A stretch of 36,729 nt of DNA from Verrucomicrobiia bacterium (GTDB lineage: Bacteria; Verrucomicrobiota; Verrucomicrobiia; Verrucomicrobiales; DEV007). Shown one piece after another: positions 1 through 12,100 of the stretch. The position numbers were made by a program, and so were the translations under genes. The stretch covers positions 1-36,729 of the forward strand of contig JAGRPB010000038.1 of NCBI GenBank assembly GCA_020439945.1, written 5' to 3'. Positions within the stretch are counted from its first letter, which is position 1. Each line of letters starts with the position of its first letter. The notes below the pieces were generated by a model. That model worked only from the letters and a program-made list of their open reading frames with translations, had not been told where the DNA came from and did not search any database.

Positions 1-1
1 A

Positions 2-556
2 TTTCGTCCCCAGGACGACGCCTCGGTGCGGTTGGAGGTGACCCGCGCCACGGGTGACAGAGCTGCCGCCGTGGAAGACACCCCTACCGCCGAAGGCAAC
101 GACGGAAAGCGGGGAAAAAAGGAAAAAGGAGAATCCAAAGAAACCGAGAAAAAATCGGAAATCTTTGCCGAGCCAAGTCTCGAGGATGCGGGGCTGTTTG
201 AAGCGGCTTTTTACCCTCCCGAGTCGGGCGGCTATCGCGCCAAGGCGATCGTTCGCGATGGCGAAGGCAATCTCCTGGGCGAGAAAGAAACCGGTTGGGC
301 GCTGAATCCGGCCGCGGAGGAATTCAGCCAACTGTCCCCGAACCGTTCCCTGCTGGAGACCCTGGCGGAAGCAACCGGAGGCCGCGTGCTGTCGCTCGAC
401 GAGGTGACCGACTTTGTCGACAGTCTTGAGAATCTCGAAGTCCCCGTCACCGAAACCTGGACGCGCCCGCTCTGGCACGCGCCGTGGGTGTTTCTTCTCG
501 CCTTGGTCTGTTTTGCCGGTGAATGGGCGCTGCGTCGGTGGAAAGGTGTGTTGTAG
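2..556 (+). CDS. C-terminal part of a large membrane protein (5' end outside window)
   Basis: The reading frame is open from base 2 to a TAG at 554-556, so this is the 3' end of a gene that starts upstream. A GTG at 26 exists but is probably internal. The visible part has a Lys/Glu-rich low-complexity linker, then a beta-rich segment, a short helical region (S-L-L-E-T-L-A-E-A-T-G-G-R-V) and one C-terminal membrane helix (about 17 hydrophobic residues ending in a basic R-R-W-K tail). The pattern of an extracytoplasmic domain with a 'G-G-R' motif followed by a last TM matches the large VWA/glutamine-amidotransferase-like membrane proteins of MoxR-BatA-DUF58 operons. That assignment is inferred from the tail only. 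The next gene starts 54 bases downstream on the same strand, which suggests an operon. Confidence 0.6.
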   Translation, partial: FRPQDDASVRLEVTRATGDRAAAVEDTPTAEGNDGKRGKKEKGESKETEKKSEIFAEPSLEDAGLFEAAFYPPESGGYRAKAIVRDGEGNLLGEKETGWALNPAAEEFSQLSPNRSLLETLAEATGGRVLSLDEVTDFVDSLENLEVPVTETWTRPLWHAPWVFLLALVCFAGEWALRRWKGVL

Positions 557-610
557 AAAGAAAGATTCCTATTCCTCGTCGTCGTCTTCTTCCTATTCTT
601 TCCCTGAGTC

Positions 611-1690
611 ATGCACCGCTCCTGTTTCAAACTCCTGAGACTCGCGATGACGTTCGTCCTGTTCGCGGCGCTGCCGCTTCGCGCTCAGGAGAAAAAAACG
701 GATCGCCCCACCGTTCTCGTGGTTGTCGGTGCCGAGGGAGCGGAGGAATATGGTGAGATCTTTCACGAAGCCGCCGCCAACTGGCGAAAGGCCGCCTCCA
801 TCGGGGAAGCGAATTTCCGGGAAATCGGCCTGGAGAAAGACCGGATCGACGACCGCGAGCAACTGGAGAAGGCGCTCGCCGAGCTGTCCGGAGAAAAAGG
901 CTCCGCTCCGCTGTGGCTGGTCCTGATCGGCCACGGCACCTACGACGGGCGTACCTCCAAATTCAACGTCAGGGGTCCGGATTTCACCGATGCCGACCTG
1001 GCGGATTGGTTGAAGAAGATCGAGAGACCCGTCGCCGTGATCAACACCGCTTCTGCGAGCGGCGCATTCATCGGCACCCTTTCCGGGAAGAACCGTGTAG
1101 TCATCACCGCGACGAAAAGTGCGTTTGAAGTCTTCTACGCGCGTTTCGGCGAATATTTCGCCCGCGCCATCGGCGGACTGCCGGAGGCCGACGTCGACAA
1201 CGACGATCAGGTGTCCCTGCTGGAGGCGTTTCTCTATTCGGCGGATCAAGTGGCGAAGTTCTACGAATCCGAAGGCCGCCTCGCCAGCGAGCACTCGATG
1301 ATCGATGACAACGGCGATCAACTCGGCACACGACCTGACTGGTTCGAGGGCGTTCGTGCTGCCAAATCCGCCAAGGAAGGTTCCCAACCCGACGGAGAAT
1401 TTGCGCACCAGTGGGTGCTCGTCCCGAATGCCCTGGAGCGCCAGCTTTCCACCGAACAGAAGTCGCGTCGCGACGAACTGGAGCTCCAACTCCGTGATCT
1501 GGTGCGAAAACGGGAAAAGATGGGAGACGACGCCTACTACGCTGCCATCGAACCCCTCCTTCTTGAAATCGCCCGCATCTACGACAGCGTGACTCCCGAA
1601 TCCGCCGCGAAAGCGAAAGTGGCGCCCAAAAAAGAGGGCGAATCGGCCCCGGTCCCGGCTGTGAAGCCCGGTGGCGAAAGCGGTTCCTGA
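611..1690 (+). CDS. secreted legumain/caspase-fold (C13-like) protein, catalytic Cys replaced by Ser
   Basis: 359 residues. An N-terminal signal peptide (basic M-H-R-S-C-F-K, hydrophobic T-F-V-L-F-A-A-L-P-L, cleavage after L-R-A) predicts export. The body has a caspase-hemoglobinase fold signature: strand V-L-V-V-V-G-A, then L-V-L-I-G-H-G with His108, then I-N-T-A-S-A-S-G-A-F at residues 144-153. In legumains the second motif is E-A-C-E-S-G-S, so Ser148 stands where the nucleophilic Cys belongs. Two acidic loops resemble Ca-binding sites: D-V-D-N-D-D-Q-V-S near residue 195 and I-D-D-N-G-D-Q near 234. The C-terminus is helical, then Ala/Lys/Pro-rich. It follows the partial membrane-protein gene by 54 bases and precedes a two-TM protein gene. 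The fold assignment is fairly sure. Protease activity is doubtful, and a Ser-type or non-catalytic binding role is possible. Confidence 0.72.
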   Translation: MHRSCFKLLRLAMTFVLFAALPLRAQEKKTDRPTVLVVVGAEGAEEYGEIFHEAAANWRKAASIGEANFREIGLEKDRIDDREQLEKALAELSGEKGSAPLWLVLIGHGTYDGRTSKFNVRGPDFTDADLADWLKKIERPVAVINTASASGAFIGTLSGKNRVVITATKSAFEVFYARFGEYFARAIGGLPEADVDNDDQVSLLEAFLYSADQVAKFYESEGRLASEHSMIDDNGDQLGTRPDWFEGVRAAKSAKEGSQPDGEFAHQWVLVPNALERQLSTEQKSRRDELELQLRDLVRKREKMGDDAYYAAIEPLLLEIARIYDSVTPESAAKAKVAPKKEGESAPVPAVKPGGESGS

Positions 1691-1696
1691 CATTGC

Positions 1697-1725
1697 TTGT
1701 CACCACTACCGAATCGGGCCATCTT
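1697..1725 (+). promoter_or_regulatory. possible sigma70-like promoter just before the 1734 gene
   Basis: TTGTCA at 1697-1702 and CATCTT at 1720-1725 are separated by 17 bases. The -35 matches the consensus at 5 of 6 positions and the -10 only at 3 of 6. The -10 ends 8 bases before the ATG at 1734, so transcription would begin almost at the start codon. No Shine-Dalgarno sequence is visible. Confidence 0.3.
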
Positions 1726-1733
1726 TTCCCCGA

Positions 1734-3044
1734 ATGCGTAAACTCGAACTCGGCAAGCGCTCCCACGTGGCGCGGGGCGGCCGCCTGCTGGCGGGGGGCG
1801 CGTTCGTAGTGTTGGGGATTGGAGCCGTCCTGGCGTCCCAGGAACTGGGCGCACACGGTTGGATTTTCTTCGGAGTCGCCCTCGTCGGCTTGCTCGCCCT
1901 GATGCTGTGGCGGGCGGAGGACAAGGAAGAACTCGATGCCGAAGACCTCATCGAAGTCGCCCGAGAGGCCATTCACAACGAAGCGGCCCGGCTGGATCGT
2001 AAGCGCCTCGATCTGGAAAAGCGGGTCCTCGCCTACGGAGAATGGATGGAGTTTCCCGACTTCGAAGAACTCCGCGAAGCCGACTGGACGGCGATCGCCC
2101 GGTCCGAACAGGACGAACGGGTGGCGCGTCTCCTCGCCTCGGAATCGGACGCGATGCTGGCCCGCTTTTCCGATGGCACCTACTTCGACAGCGGAAAATT
2201 CCAAGCCAAGTTACTGCTGCTCGACATCTACACTTTCGTCGAAGCCGTCTCCAAGATCTACCAACCGGGCTCGGAGCGTCCACTGCTGGAGACGAACCTC
2301 GAATCCTTGCTGAAGGCGATCAATCGCGCCTCTCTCCAGGTGATTCTGTTGCTGGAGGAACTACCCCTCATCGAGGTGAAAGAGCTGAATCTCCGGAAGG
2401 TGTCAGAAGGCGTCCGTAAAGCGAACAAGGTCTACCGGAAATACGAAGAGTTGCAGCCCTTCCTCGAGCCGGTCCGCTATCTCTGGCAGGGCAGCAAGTT
2501 TCTACTCACCTCGAACCCGTTGCTGGCGGCCGGCTGGATCGCCGGCACCGAACTGATCTGGAAAGGCGGCAAGCATATCGGGAAAAAGGCGCTCGATGCC
2601 TACCTCCTGAGCCTCGTCCGGCAATCGCTCGGTATCATCGCCTGGGAGACCGCATCGATCTATGACCGGTCGCACCGCTATCGGAATCCCGACTGGGTTT
2701 TCGCCGTGGAACTGGCGCATCTCGTCAGCCAGTTCGAACTGACGGGCGAAACTTTGCGCGAGACCTTCCAGGAGATCGGGAAGATTCCGCTGAAGAGCAG
2801 TTACGACCGGATTTTTCTCTATCGCTGTGTCGCCCAGCATGTCAGTCCGAAACCGGAGCGCTTCGCTCAGGCAGATCTGATGGCCGAAACCACTCGGGAA
2901 CAAATTCAAACCCGATTGGAGGCATTTTATTCCAGTCATCTTTCGGGTTCTCGCGGCAAGGAGGTGGAAAAGTGGCGCAACGGCATGAAGTCCCGTTTGG
3001 GACTGAAAAAGGAGCGCGTCGAAGCCGACTTCGACGGTGCTTGA
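1734..3044 (+). CDS. unrecognised protein with two N-terminal membrane helices
   Basis: 436 residues from the ATG at 1734. The frame is open to a GTG at 1671, but that would overlap the upstream gene and add a non-helical leader, so 1734 is preferred. Two hydrophobic segments at about residues 16-38 and 42-61 (L-A-G-G-A-F-V-V-L-G-I-G-A-V and I-F-F-G-V-A-L-V-G-L-L-A-L) anchor it in the membrane. An acidic hinge and then a long, mostly alpha-helical cytosolic domain follow. A mildly hydrophobic patch near residues 255-285 (L-L-A-A-G-W-I-A-G) might be a further membrane-associated or amphipathic segment. I recognise no catalytic motif or nucleotide-binding loop. It lies 43 bases after the legumain-like gene on the same strand, so it may belong to the same functional cluster. 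Confidence 0.75.
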   Translation: MRKLELGKRSHVARGGRLLAGGAFVVLGIGAVLASQELGAHGWIFFGVALVGLLALMLWRAEDKEELDAEDLIEVAREAIHNEAARLDRKRLDLEKRVLAYGEWMEFPDFEELREADWTAIARSEQDERVARLLASESDAMLARFSDGTYFDSGKFQAKLLLLDIYTFVEAVSKIYQPGSERPLLETNLESLLKAINRASLQVILLLEELPLIEVKELNLRKVSEGVRKANKVYRKYEELQPFLEPVRYLWQGSKFLLTSNPLLAAGWIAGTELIWKGGKHIGKKALDAYLLSLVRQSLGIIAWETASIYDRSHRYRNPDWVFAVELAHLVSQFELTGETLRETFQEIGKIPLKSSYDRIFLYRCVAQHVSPKPERFAQADLMAETTREQIQTRLEAFYSSHLSGSRGKEVEKWRNGMKSRLGLKKERVEADFDGA

Positions 3045-3066
3045 GGGATTTTGTCGAAAGTTAGGC

Positions 3067-3095
3067 TTGTGGGATTCCGGCGATTGTCCTAGCAT
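3067..3095 (+). promoter_or_regulatory. possible promoter of the giant surface-protein gene
   Basis: TTGTGG at 3067-3072 and TAGCAT at 3090-3095 are separated by 17 bases, with 24 bases to the ATG at 3120. Both boxes are imperfect matches to sigma70 consensus. No clear Shine-Dalgarno element lies before the ATG. Confidence 0.3.
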
Positions 3096-3119
3096 TTACG
3101 GAAGTCGGTTTTCCGGTCC

Positions 3120-6100
3120 ATGATTCTCTCTCGATGTTTGTTATCAATTGTTTATGAATTTTCCCGCTTAGGAAAATTCTTAGGATTGCTGGCTTTTTCC
3201 GGAATCTCGTTGTGGATGGCTGGCGATCTCCACGGTCAGGTGCCGGCGTCGTTGAACGTGGACAAATTGGTGTCCGATCCCGCTCGTCCGCTCGTTTACG
3301 GCTTGCATCAGGACGGTGCGAACACGGGAACTCTGATTGTCTATAATCGAACGTCCCAGACGGTGACTGAGGGAATTCCGGTTGGAACATTTCCCACGGA
3401 TCTCGCCATCACCAATGATGGAAGCGCCCTTTTCGTTCTGAATACGGGAGATCCATCGATCATGAAGATCGATCTCGACTCCCGGCAAATTGTCAAAACG
3501 CTGAATCTGACCACGTTTGGTACTTGGGGTTCGGATATCACGGTCACTCCGGGCGATATCGCCATAGGTCCGGGAAATGTGATTTTCTACATCGATGGAA
3601 CCTGGGGACCGATCCTGCACTCGATCGATTTCGAGACCGAGCAACTGATCGAGAGCCGGCAACTCTCCAACCAGTCAACCACCGGTGGCTGGGGCGATCT
3701 GGTAATTTCGCACGATAAGACCCGACTCTACGGCTGGCACCAGTATGGGTGGTCGGCGGGTTCGTTGGGAACCTGGGTGAGTGCTTTTTCGATAGCCGCG
3801 AGTGGAGAGCTTACGCAACTGGCGAGCGGACCGAGCCAGTATCTTACGAATTTCCAACGGGATCCCAGGGATTCGCCCGCACTGCTTTCCGAGGATGGGC
3901 AGACGCTCATCGTGAAAGACCGGATGGTGGATCGCGACAATCCTGGACAGTTTCCGGTCACGTTTCCGGAAACTATCTACGGATTGTCTCCCAATGGTTC
4001 GTTGGCCTCGGGATCAAGTTCCCTTTTCAAGGCGGCGACCGGTGAGTTGCTCGCCGAGCCGGACCCTCTCAGCAAGGTTCAGTGTTATACCCGAGACGGC
4101 ACTGAGTTGATTTTCTTCAACGGAACCACCTCACAGATCGAGGGAGTAGACCTGGTGGATCTGCTCGGACAGGAAGAGACGGGACTGATCACGCTGCCGG
4201 CCGACGGGAAAATCGGTCCACAGCCTTCGCAACTGGAATGGTATGCCCGGGATGGTGCCGCTTCCTACCGGGTCTATCTGGGCATGGACCGGACCGCAGT
4301 GGAGAATGCCGCCCCCGGGAGCGCCCTCCAGGTGGGTGAAACCTCGAACCCTTCCTTCGCGATCACCGAAACGTTGGCAACGGGCACCTATTATTGGCGG
4401 GTTGAGGCTGTGACCAGTGACGGGATTTTTCCCGGCGAGGTCAACTCCTTCTCCGTTTTTCCCATCGAATTGGAATCCCGGGTGCTCGATGCCGGTCCCT
4501 TGGTGGGCGTCGGCAATCTTACCATCGAGATCCCCTTGGAATCGACCACCATATCGGGGACTTCCTGGGTGACCAGTGAGAACCTCCCCTGGCTTACCCT
4601 GACGCCGGGTGGTCAGGTGCCTGATGTTCTCGAAGTCCAGATCTCGACGGATGGACTGGCCGCGGGCTCCTACTCTGGCACCTTCACCTTGACGGTGGGA
4701 AGTGACATCCTGACGTTCGATATCAATTTCTCGGTGGACGAACCCCACATCGTCTATCTCGAGGCGGATCTCGAACTGCCCTTCATCTACGGCATTTCGC
4801 AGCCGCAGCCCGAGTCCGGAAAAGCCTATTTGCTGAAGATCGATGCCGAAACCGGGGAGATCATCCAATCGGTGGATGCTGGTGAAGCCGTCACTGACAT
4901 CGATATCCACTACGGCGAGGGGAGGATCTACCTGACCAACTGGCTTCCGGGCGTGGTCAGGGTATTTGACCGGGAAACCTTCGAGAGTCTGAAACCACTC
5001 AACTTCCCCGCGGTTGGCACCTACACGAATGGCTACGACGCCTACAGAATCGCCGCGGCCGGGCCCGGGCGTTTGTTGGTGGAGGGCGAGGATCAATGGG
5101 TGAGAGCCCAATTGTTGCAGACTTCTGACGGTGAACAGCTGGCAACAATTTCCCCCCGTGAAGGCGGGGGAGAGTTCGGACCGATGGGGCGATATTACTA
5201 TCACGGCGACAACGGCACCAGTGGGGCCGAGTTGCACCTCTACGATACGGAGGGCGATACGTTCACCCATCTCAATTCCGTGCGAACGACCGGTGTCAGT
5301 TACTACGGTAGTCGCGAAGTGGTGGTCTCACCGACGGGAAATCGGGTTTACTGGAACGGATCGGCGCACGACGCGGATCTGGAGGTTCTCTGGACCATCG
5401 ATCAGGAGATCCATGCCAGTACTCTGCGCGGAGACCTGGTGTTCACTCCCGGCGCGGCACGTAACGGCACAACCGGGGAGATCCTGGCTTCGTTGCCGGA
5501 AGCGACCACGGTGATGGCCGTATCGGGGGATCAAACGAAGCTTTTCCTGGCCAAGGACGGGGTGTTGTCGAGTGTGGAGATCGACTCGATCGCGAGCGTG
5601 CCAGAGAATGAACTGGCTCCCCTCTCGGGAGTCGGAGGATTTGTTCTGACCACGAATCCGGTGCTGAAATGGACGAAATCTCCTTTCGCACACACCTATC
5701 GGGTTTATTTCGGAGCCTCACAGGCGGCCGTGGATGCTGCCGACGAGAACAGCGCCGAGTTTCTGGGCGAAGTGACGTCAAACGAGCTGGCCCTGATCGA
5801 ATCGCTTGATTTGGGGGGCGCCTATTTCTGGAGGGTCGATTCCATCGGATATTCCGCCGTGGTGAAAGGCGGCGTGTGGAGTTTGGAGGTGGCGCCCATC
5901 GAGGTGAGCCCCATCGAGTTGGAAATCGAGGTGCCCGAAGGAGTCACCATGAAGAAGTCGGTTCACCTGAACTCCGATGGATCGACCAGTTGGGCGGCGA
6001 GCATTCCCCAAGATGGACCTCTGGGACTGGCGGCTGATTCAGGAACGACTCCCGCTGATCTCGAAGTGATCATCGATACCACCAATCTCGCAGTGGGGAG

Positions 6101-9100
6101 ACACGAGTCGGAGGTGGTCTTCGATGCAGCCGGAAAGACCTTTTCCCTGCCGGTGCACCTGAATGTGCGGCCGCTCAATTTCACCCATATCGAGGCCGAC
6201 CTGGGATTGCCATACCTCTACGGAATTTCACAGGTGGCCGAGAATTCCTTGGAACCCGCCTTCCTGATCAAGATTGACGAAGTCAGCGGTCAATTGCTGG
6301 AGGCTTTCCCAGTGGGAGAATCCGTCAGTGATCTGGAAATCCATTATCAAGAAGATCGGATCTACGTCACCAACTGGATGACGGGTAATCTGCGCGCCCT
6401 TGATCGCAATACCCTACAGGAGGTGAGGGTCTATCCCGTTTCTCCCTTCGGGGGAGTTGGCTACAGCAACGGCGATGTCTACCGAGTATCAGCCGGAGCC
6501 GAAGGGCGAATCGTGGTGGAGGAGGCCGACCAATGGATCGACGTGAGCCTGATGGATACGGCCACCGCGGTCAAGATCGCGAAGACCGGTGAGCGTGCCG
6601 GAGGCGGAGAATTCGGTCCGTTGGGTCGTTACTACTATCACGGCGACAGCAATATTTCGAATGCCTCACTCCATCGATTCGATACTCAGGGAGATACCTT
6701 CACGGAACAGTCTTCGGTGCGGACGACTGGAGTCAGCTATTATGGCAGTCGGACAGTAATTGTTTCACCGACAGGGGGACGGATCTACTGGAATGGCACG
6801 GCGCACGACGCCTCACTGAATGTCCTGTGGACCATCAATGAAGAGGTCCGGGCCTGCTCGTTGCACGGGGATCTCGTTTTTACACCCGGCGAAGCGCGCA
6901 GCGGCGTGACCGGAGAGATCCTGGCGCCATTGCCGGTGGAGACTCCTGTCATGGCGGTAAGCGGAGATCAGAAAACGTTGTATCTCGGAAACGGGGGGAC
7001 CTTGGAACGCGTCGATCTTTCCTCGATTGTGGAGCTGCCCGGAAATGACATCGAGCCATTGATCGAGGATGGTTCCTTGATTTTGAGCGGAGATCCGGTT
7101 CTCAAGTGGACGCCTTCCCCTTTCGGAGCCTCCTACCAGGTTTATCTGGGAACTTCCTTGTCAGCGGTGGCGAGCGCGAATCCGAGCAGTGCGGAATACC
7201 AGGGCGAGGTGTCGGGAAGTGAGATGAGTCTCTGGAATTCTCTGGCTCAGGGAACCGAATATTTCTGGCGAGTCGATGTGGTGAATGCCGGAGGGGAGGT
7301 ATCCGGTGGTCCAGTCTGGAGTTTCGAAGTGGCGCCGCTGGAGGTGAATCCGACGACGTTGAGTATTGTGATACCGGAGGGAATCAGCGTGTCGAAGAGT
7401 CTCTCCCTGAGTGCGGATGGGGCGGTGTCGTGGACAGCCTCGGTGCCGGTGGATGGTCCGCTGAGTTTGTCCTCCGGAAGTGGCAGCACGCCCGAGGAAC
7501 TGACCGTGACGGTGGATGCGAGCGGGATGGAGGTCGGCAGCTACCAGTTCGAAGTGACCTTCGATGCTGCCGGGAAAACCTTTGCGGTGCCGGTGGGGGT
7601 GGAGGTTCTCGCGTTGAACTACACGCATCTGGAGGCGGACTTGGAGCTCCCCTACGTGTATGGGATCTCGCAGGTCTCGGAGTCTTCGACGCAACCTGCG
7701 TATCTCGTGCGAATTGATGAGTCGAGTGGCGAAGTGGTCGACGCGATCCCAGTGGGCAACTCGGTCAGCGACATCGAGATTCACTATCAGGATAACCGCA
7801 TCTACGTGACGAACTGGATGAGCGGAAAACTGCGAGCCTACAACCGTGACTCTCTGATGGAGGGTCGAGTCCACGACTTCACCCCTTTCGGAGGAACCGG
7901 CACGGGCGGTGACGCTTATCGGATCTCGGCAGGCAGAGCGGGCCGGATTGTGGTGGAAGAGAAAGATCAGTGGATTGATCTGAATCTGGTCAGCACAGCG
8001 AGCGGTGGGGTGGTGGCAACAACTTTTGAACGGGAAGGTGGCGGCGAGTTCGGGCCGCTGGGTCGCTATTACTATCACGGCGACAACAATATTTCGAATG
8101 CGTCGCTTCATCGTTTTGACACCCAGGGAGATACCTTCAACGAACTGGCGGCGGTGCGAACAACCGGGGTTTCCGGGTACGGTAGTCGGACGGTGATCGT
8201 GTCACCGAGTGGCAATCGGGTCTATTGGAATGGCACCACTCATGACGCGGATCTGAACGTGTTGTGGACGATCAATGAGGAGGTTTTCTGTGCTACCCTG
8301 CATGGTGACCTCGCCTTTACTCGCGGTGAGGCGCGAAACGGAACCACGGGCGAAGTGATGGCGACCTTGCCGATCGACACTCCGATCATGGCCGTGAGCG
8401 GTGACCAGAAGAAACTGTTCCTGGCTTCTGGTGGGACTTTGACCAGTGTCGATCTGTCGACGATCGCCGACCTGCCGGACAACGAGATCGAACCCCTGAT
8501 CGATGATGGCTCGATCACGATCGGTCGCGATCCGTTGCTGAAATGGACGCTGTCACCGTTTGCCGTGGGTTATCGGGTGTATTTTGGAACCTCGCAATCG
8601 GCGGTGGCGGAAGCCGATGAAAACAGCCCGGAATACTTGGGAGAAGTGACGGTGGCGGAACTGGCGTTGCTGGATTCGTTGAACCTGGGAGGAACCTACT
8701 ACTGGCGAGTGGACGCGGTGGGATTCAGTAGCGTCGAGACCGGTCCGGTGTGGAGCTTTGAAGTGGCCCCGCTGGAGGCGAATCCGACGGCGTTGGCTTT
8801 TGTGATGCCGGAGGGGATCAGCGTGTCGAAGAGCCTCTCCCTGAGTGCGGATGGGGCGGTATCGTGGACCGCTTCGGTGCCGGTGGATGGTCCGCTGAGT
8901 TTGTCTTCCAGCAGTGGCAGCACGCCGGAGGAGCTGACCGTAACGGCGGACGCGAGCGGGTTGGAGGTCGGTAGCCACGAGTACGAGGTAACTTTCGATG
9001 CGGTTGGAAAAACATTCGCGGTGCCCGTGCAGGTGGAGGTTCTCGCTTTGAACTTCACCCATCTGGAAGCGGACCTGGCGCTTCCGTATGTCTACGGAAT

Positions 9101-12100
9101 CTCGCAGGTCTCGGAGTCCTCGACGCAACCAGCCTACCTGGTGCGGATCGATGAATCGAGTGGCGAAGTGGTGGATGCGATTCCGGTGGGCAACTCGGTC
9201 AGCGACATCGAGGTCCACTACCAGGAGAACCGCATCTACCTGACGAACTGGATGAGCGGGAAATTGAGGGCCTTTGATCGGGGCACGCTGGCAGAGGTGC
9301 AGGTGTATGACTTTACTCCTTTTGGAGGAACCTCGACGGATGGCGACGCATATCGTATCTCGGCAGGTGGGGCGGGCCGAATTCTGGTAGAGGAGAAGGA
9401 TCAGTGGATTGATCTGGACTTGATCGACACGGCGACCGGTGCGGTGCTGGGAACGACCGGCGAACGGGAAGGTGGCGGCGAATTTGGGCCGCAGGGGCGC
9501 TACTATTACCACGGCGACAACAATAGTTCTGGGGCGGAATTGCATCGTTTCGATACCCAGGGAGATAACTTCACGGAATTGGCCGCGGTGCGGACGACCG
9601 GAGTGAGCGGCTACGGAAGCCGGACGGTGATCGTGTCACCGAGTGGCAATCGGGTATACTGGAACGGAACGGCGCACGATTCGACGCTGCAGGTGTTGTG
9701 GACGATCAATCAGGAGATTTACGCCACGACGCTACTTGGAGATTTGGTCTTCACTTCCGGAAAAGCTCGAAGCGGAGTAACGGGCGATGTGGTTGCGGAC
9801 TTGCCCATCGATACCTCGGTGATGGCGGTCGGTGGCGATCAGAAGAAACTGTTCCTGGCTCTGGGCAGCACGTTGACCAGTGTCGATCTGACGACCATCA
9901 TGGACCTGCCGGGCAACGAGATCGAACCCTTGATCGAGGACGGCTCAATCACCATCGGTCGTGATCCGCTGTTGCAATGGACTCCTTCGCCTTTTGCCAC
10001 GGGATACCGAGTGTATTTTGGGACGTCGCAGTCCGCGGTGGCGGGTGCCGATGAAAACAGCCCGGAATATCTGGGTGAGGTGACCGCTTCGGAACTGGCG
10101 TTGCTGGAATCGCTGAACCTGGGGGGAACTTACTATTGGCGAGTGGACAGGGTTGCCTTCAATGGGGGCGAGACCGGTCCAGTCTGGAGTTTCGAAGTGG
10201 CCCCCTTGGAGGTGAATCCGCCGGCGCTGGAATTTGCGTTGCCGGCAGAAGTCAGGGTGTCGAGGAATCTCTCGCTGAGCGCGGATGGGGCGGTGTCGTG
10301 GACGGCATCGGCACCGGTGGATGGGCCGCTGAGTTTATCATCCAATGGTGGCGGCACGCCTGAAGAACTGACCGTGACTGTGGATGCGAGCGGGCTGGAG
10401 GTCGGCAGCCATGAGTTTGAGGTGACCTTCGACGCGGCCGGGAAAACCTTCGCGGTCCCCGTGATTGTCGACGTGTTGGCCTTGAATTTCACTCACCTGA
10501 AAGCCGATCCATCACTTCCGGTCGCGTGGGCAATCACACAGGAATCCGAGTCGAGTACCAAGCCCGCCTATCTGTTGAAACTGGATGTGACTTCGGGTTC
10601 GATCCTTTCAGCGACCCGGGTTGGAGCTTCGGTCAGTGACCTGGCGATTCATGAATTGGAGGATCGGATCTATGTCACCAACTGGATGCTGGGCAAGATT
10701 CTTGCGATTGACCGGACGACGCTACAGGAAGTGCAGTCCTACGATTTCGTTCCCTTCGGCGGCGCTGGTGTCGGTGGTGATGCCTATCGGATCTCGGCCG
10801 GATCGTTGGGACGATTGATTGTCGAGGAAGAGGATCAGTGGATCGACATCCACGTCATGGATACCGCATCCGGGCAGTTGCTCAGTTCCGCCTTCGAACG
10901 GGAAGGTGGGGGAGCCGCATCACCGGACGGCGTGGCCTACTATCACGGGGATAACAACATCTCGAACGCGTCGCTCCATGCTTTCAGCCTCACCAACGAT
11001 GTCTTCGTCGAGAACGGTTCGGTAAGAACCACGGGAATCAGCTACTACGGGGACCGCACCGTCATCGTCTCAAAGTCGGGGAACCGAATTTTCTGGAATG
11101 GGTCGGCCCATGACCCCGACCTCAATGCCCTTTGGTCTTCTTCTCGTCGAATTCTCGCGTCCAACGAAGGTGGCCAGTTGGTATTCACCAACAACGCCGT
11201 TCTGAGAGGTCTCAACGGTTCACAGATTGCGACACTGCCCTCGGCTTCGACCTTGGTTGCGGTTTCAGCAGATGGCGAATTCCTGCTGACGGGAAGCGCA
11301 GGACAGATCACCAGCACGAGAATCGAAAACCTGCTCCCGGTTCCGACCAGTTTGACCGCGAGCAAAGGGACGTCCTTTTCCGGGGTTGAAGTGTCCTGGG
11401 AAACGCTGCTGGGAGGAGTAAAGGAAATCTATCGTACCGATTCCCCTGTTTTTGAGAATCCGGAGTTGGTTCACAGCGCTCCGATTGGCGGCACCACCGA
11501 GATCACTTCGGTTTCCCCCGGCAAATTTTACTATTTCTGGGCGAGAGATCGGTACGGAATGAATCGAAGCCTTCCTTCGAATTCCGTAATCGGATGGAGA
11601 AAATTGGGCACTCCTCAGGACCTGGGTGTTGAGGCATTCGTCGATCATCTCAAGCTTACATGGATACCTGTGGAGGGCGCTGTCTCTTACGACGTTTACC
11701 GTTCCCTGGTCGATGACCCTTCCTCTGCCCTCCGGGTTGGGGATCACGTGGAGGCTGCTGATTTCGAGGATTACACGGCGCCCGCCTTTGCCCCGGTTTT
11801 CTACTTTGTGAAAGCGAACGGAGAGGATTTCGACGGGAACATGAGCGCCAGCGTCTCTGGTCATCGTCTGATTCCGTCACCCGATGATATTCAGGTCGAG
11901 TCCTTCATTGATCGCGTGACCATCAGTTGGTCTCCCGTCACAGGTGCGGTGGACTATCTCGTCTATCGCTCGACCAGCGATCGCTTCTCGGATGCCGTTT
12001 CCCTCGGATCCACCGAGGAAGCGAGTTTCGAGGACGAGTCGGCCAAGGTGGGAGAGATCTATCACTACTTTGTCAGTTCACGAAATGCGTCGCAAAACTC

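Noticed and set aside
593..1693. Long minus-strand open frame opposite the legumain-like gene
   Set aside because: It mirrors the codon phase of a clear plus-strand gene in GC-rich DNA and has no family motif.
4131..5270. Long minus-strand open frames opposite the giant gene (also 7161-8111 and 8553-9545)
   Set aside because: They recur with the repeats of the plus-strand gene, are His/Arg/Gly-rich and resemble no protein family; antisense shadows.
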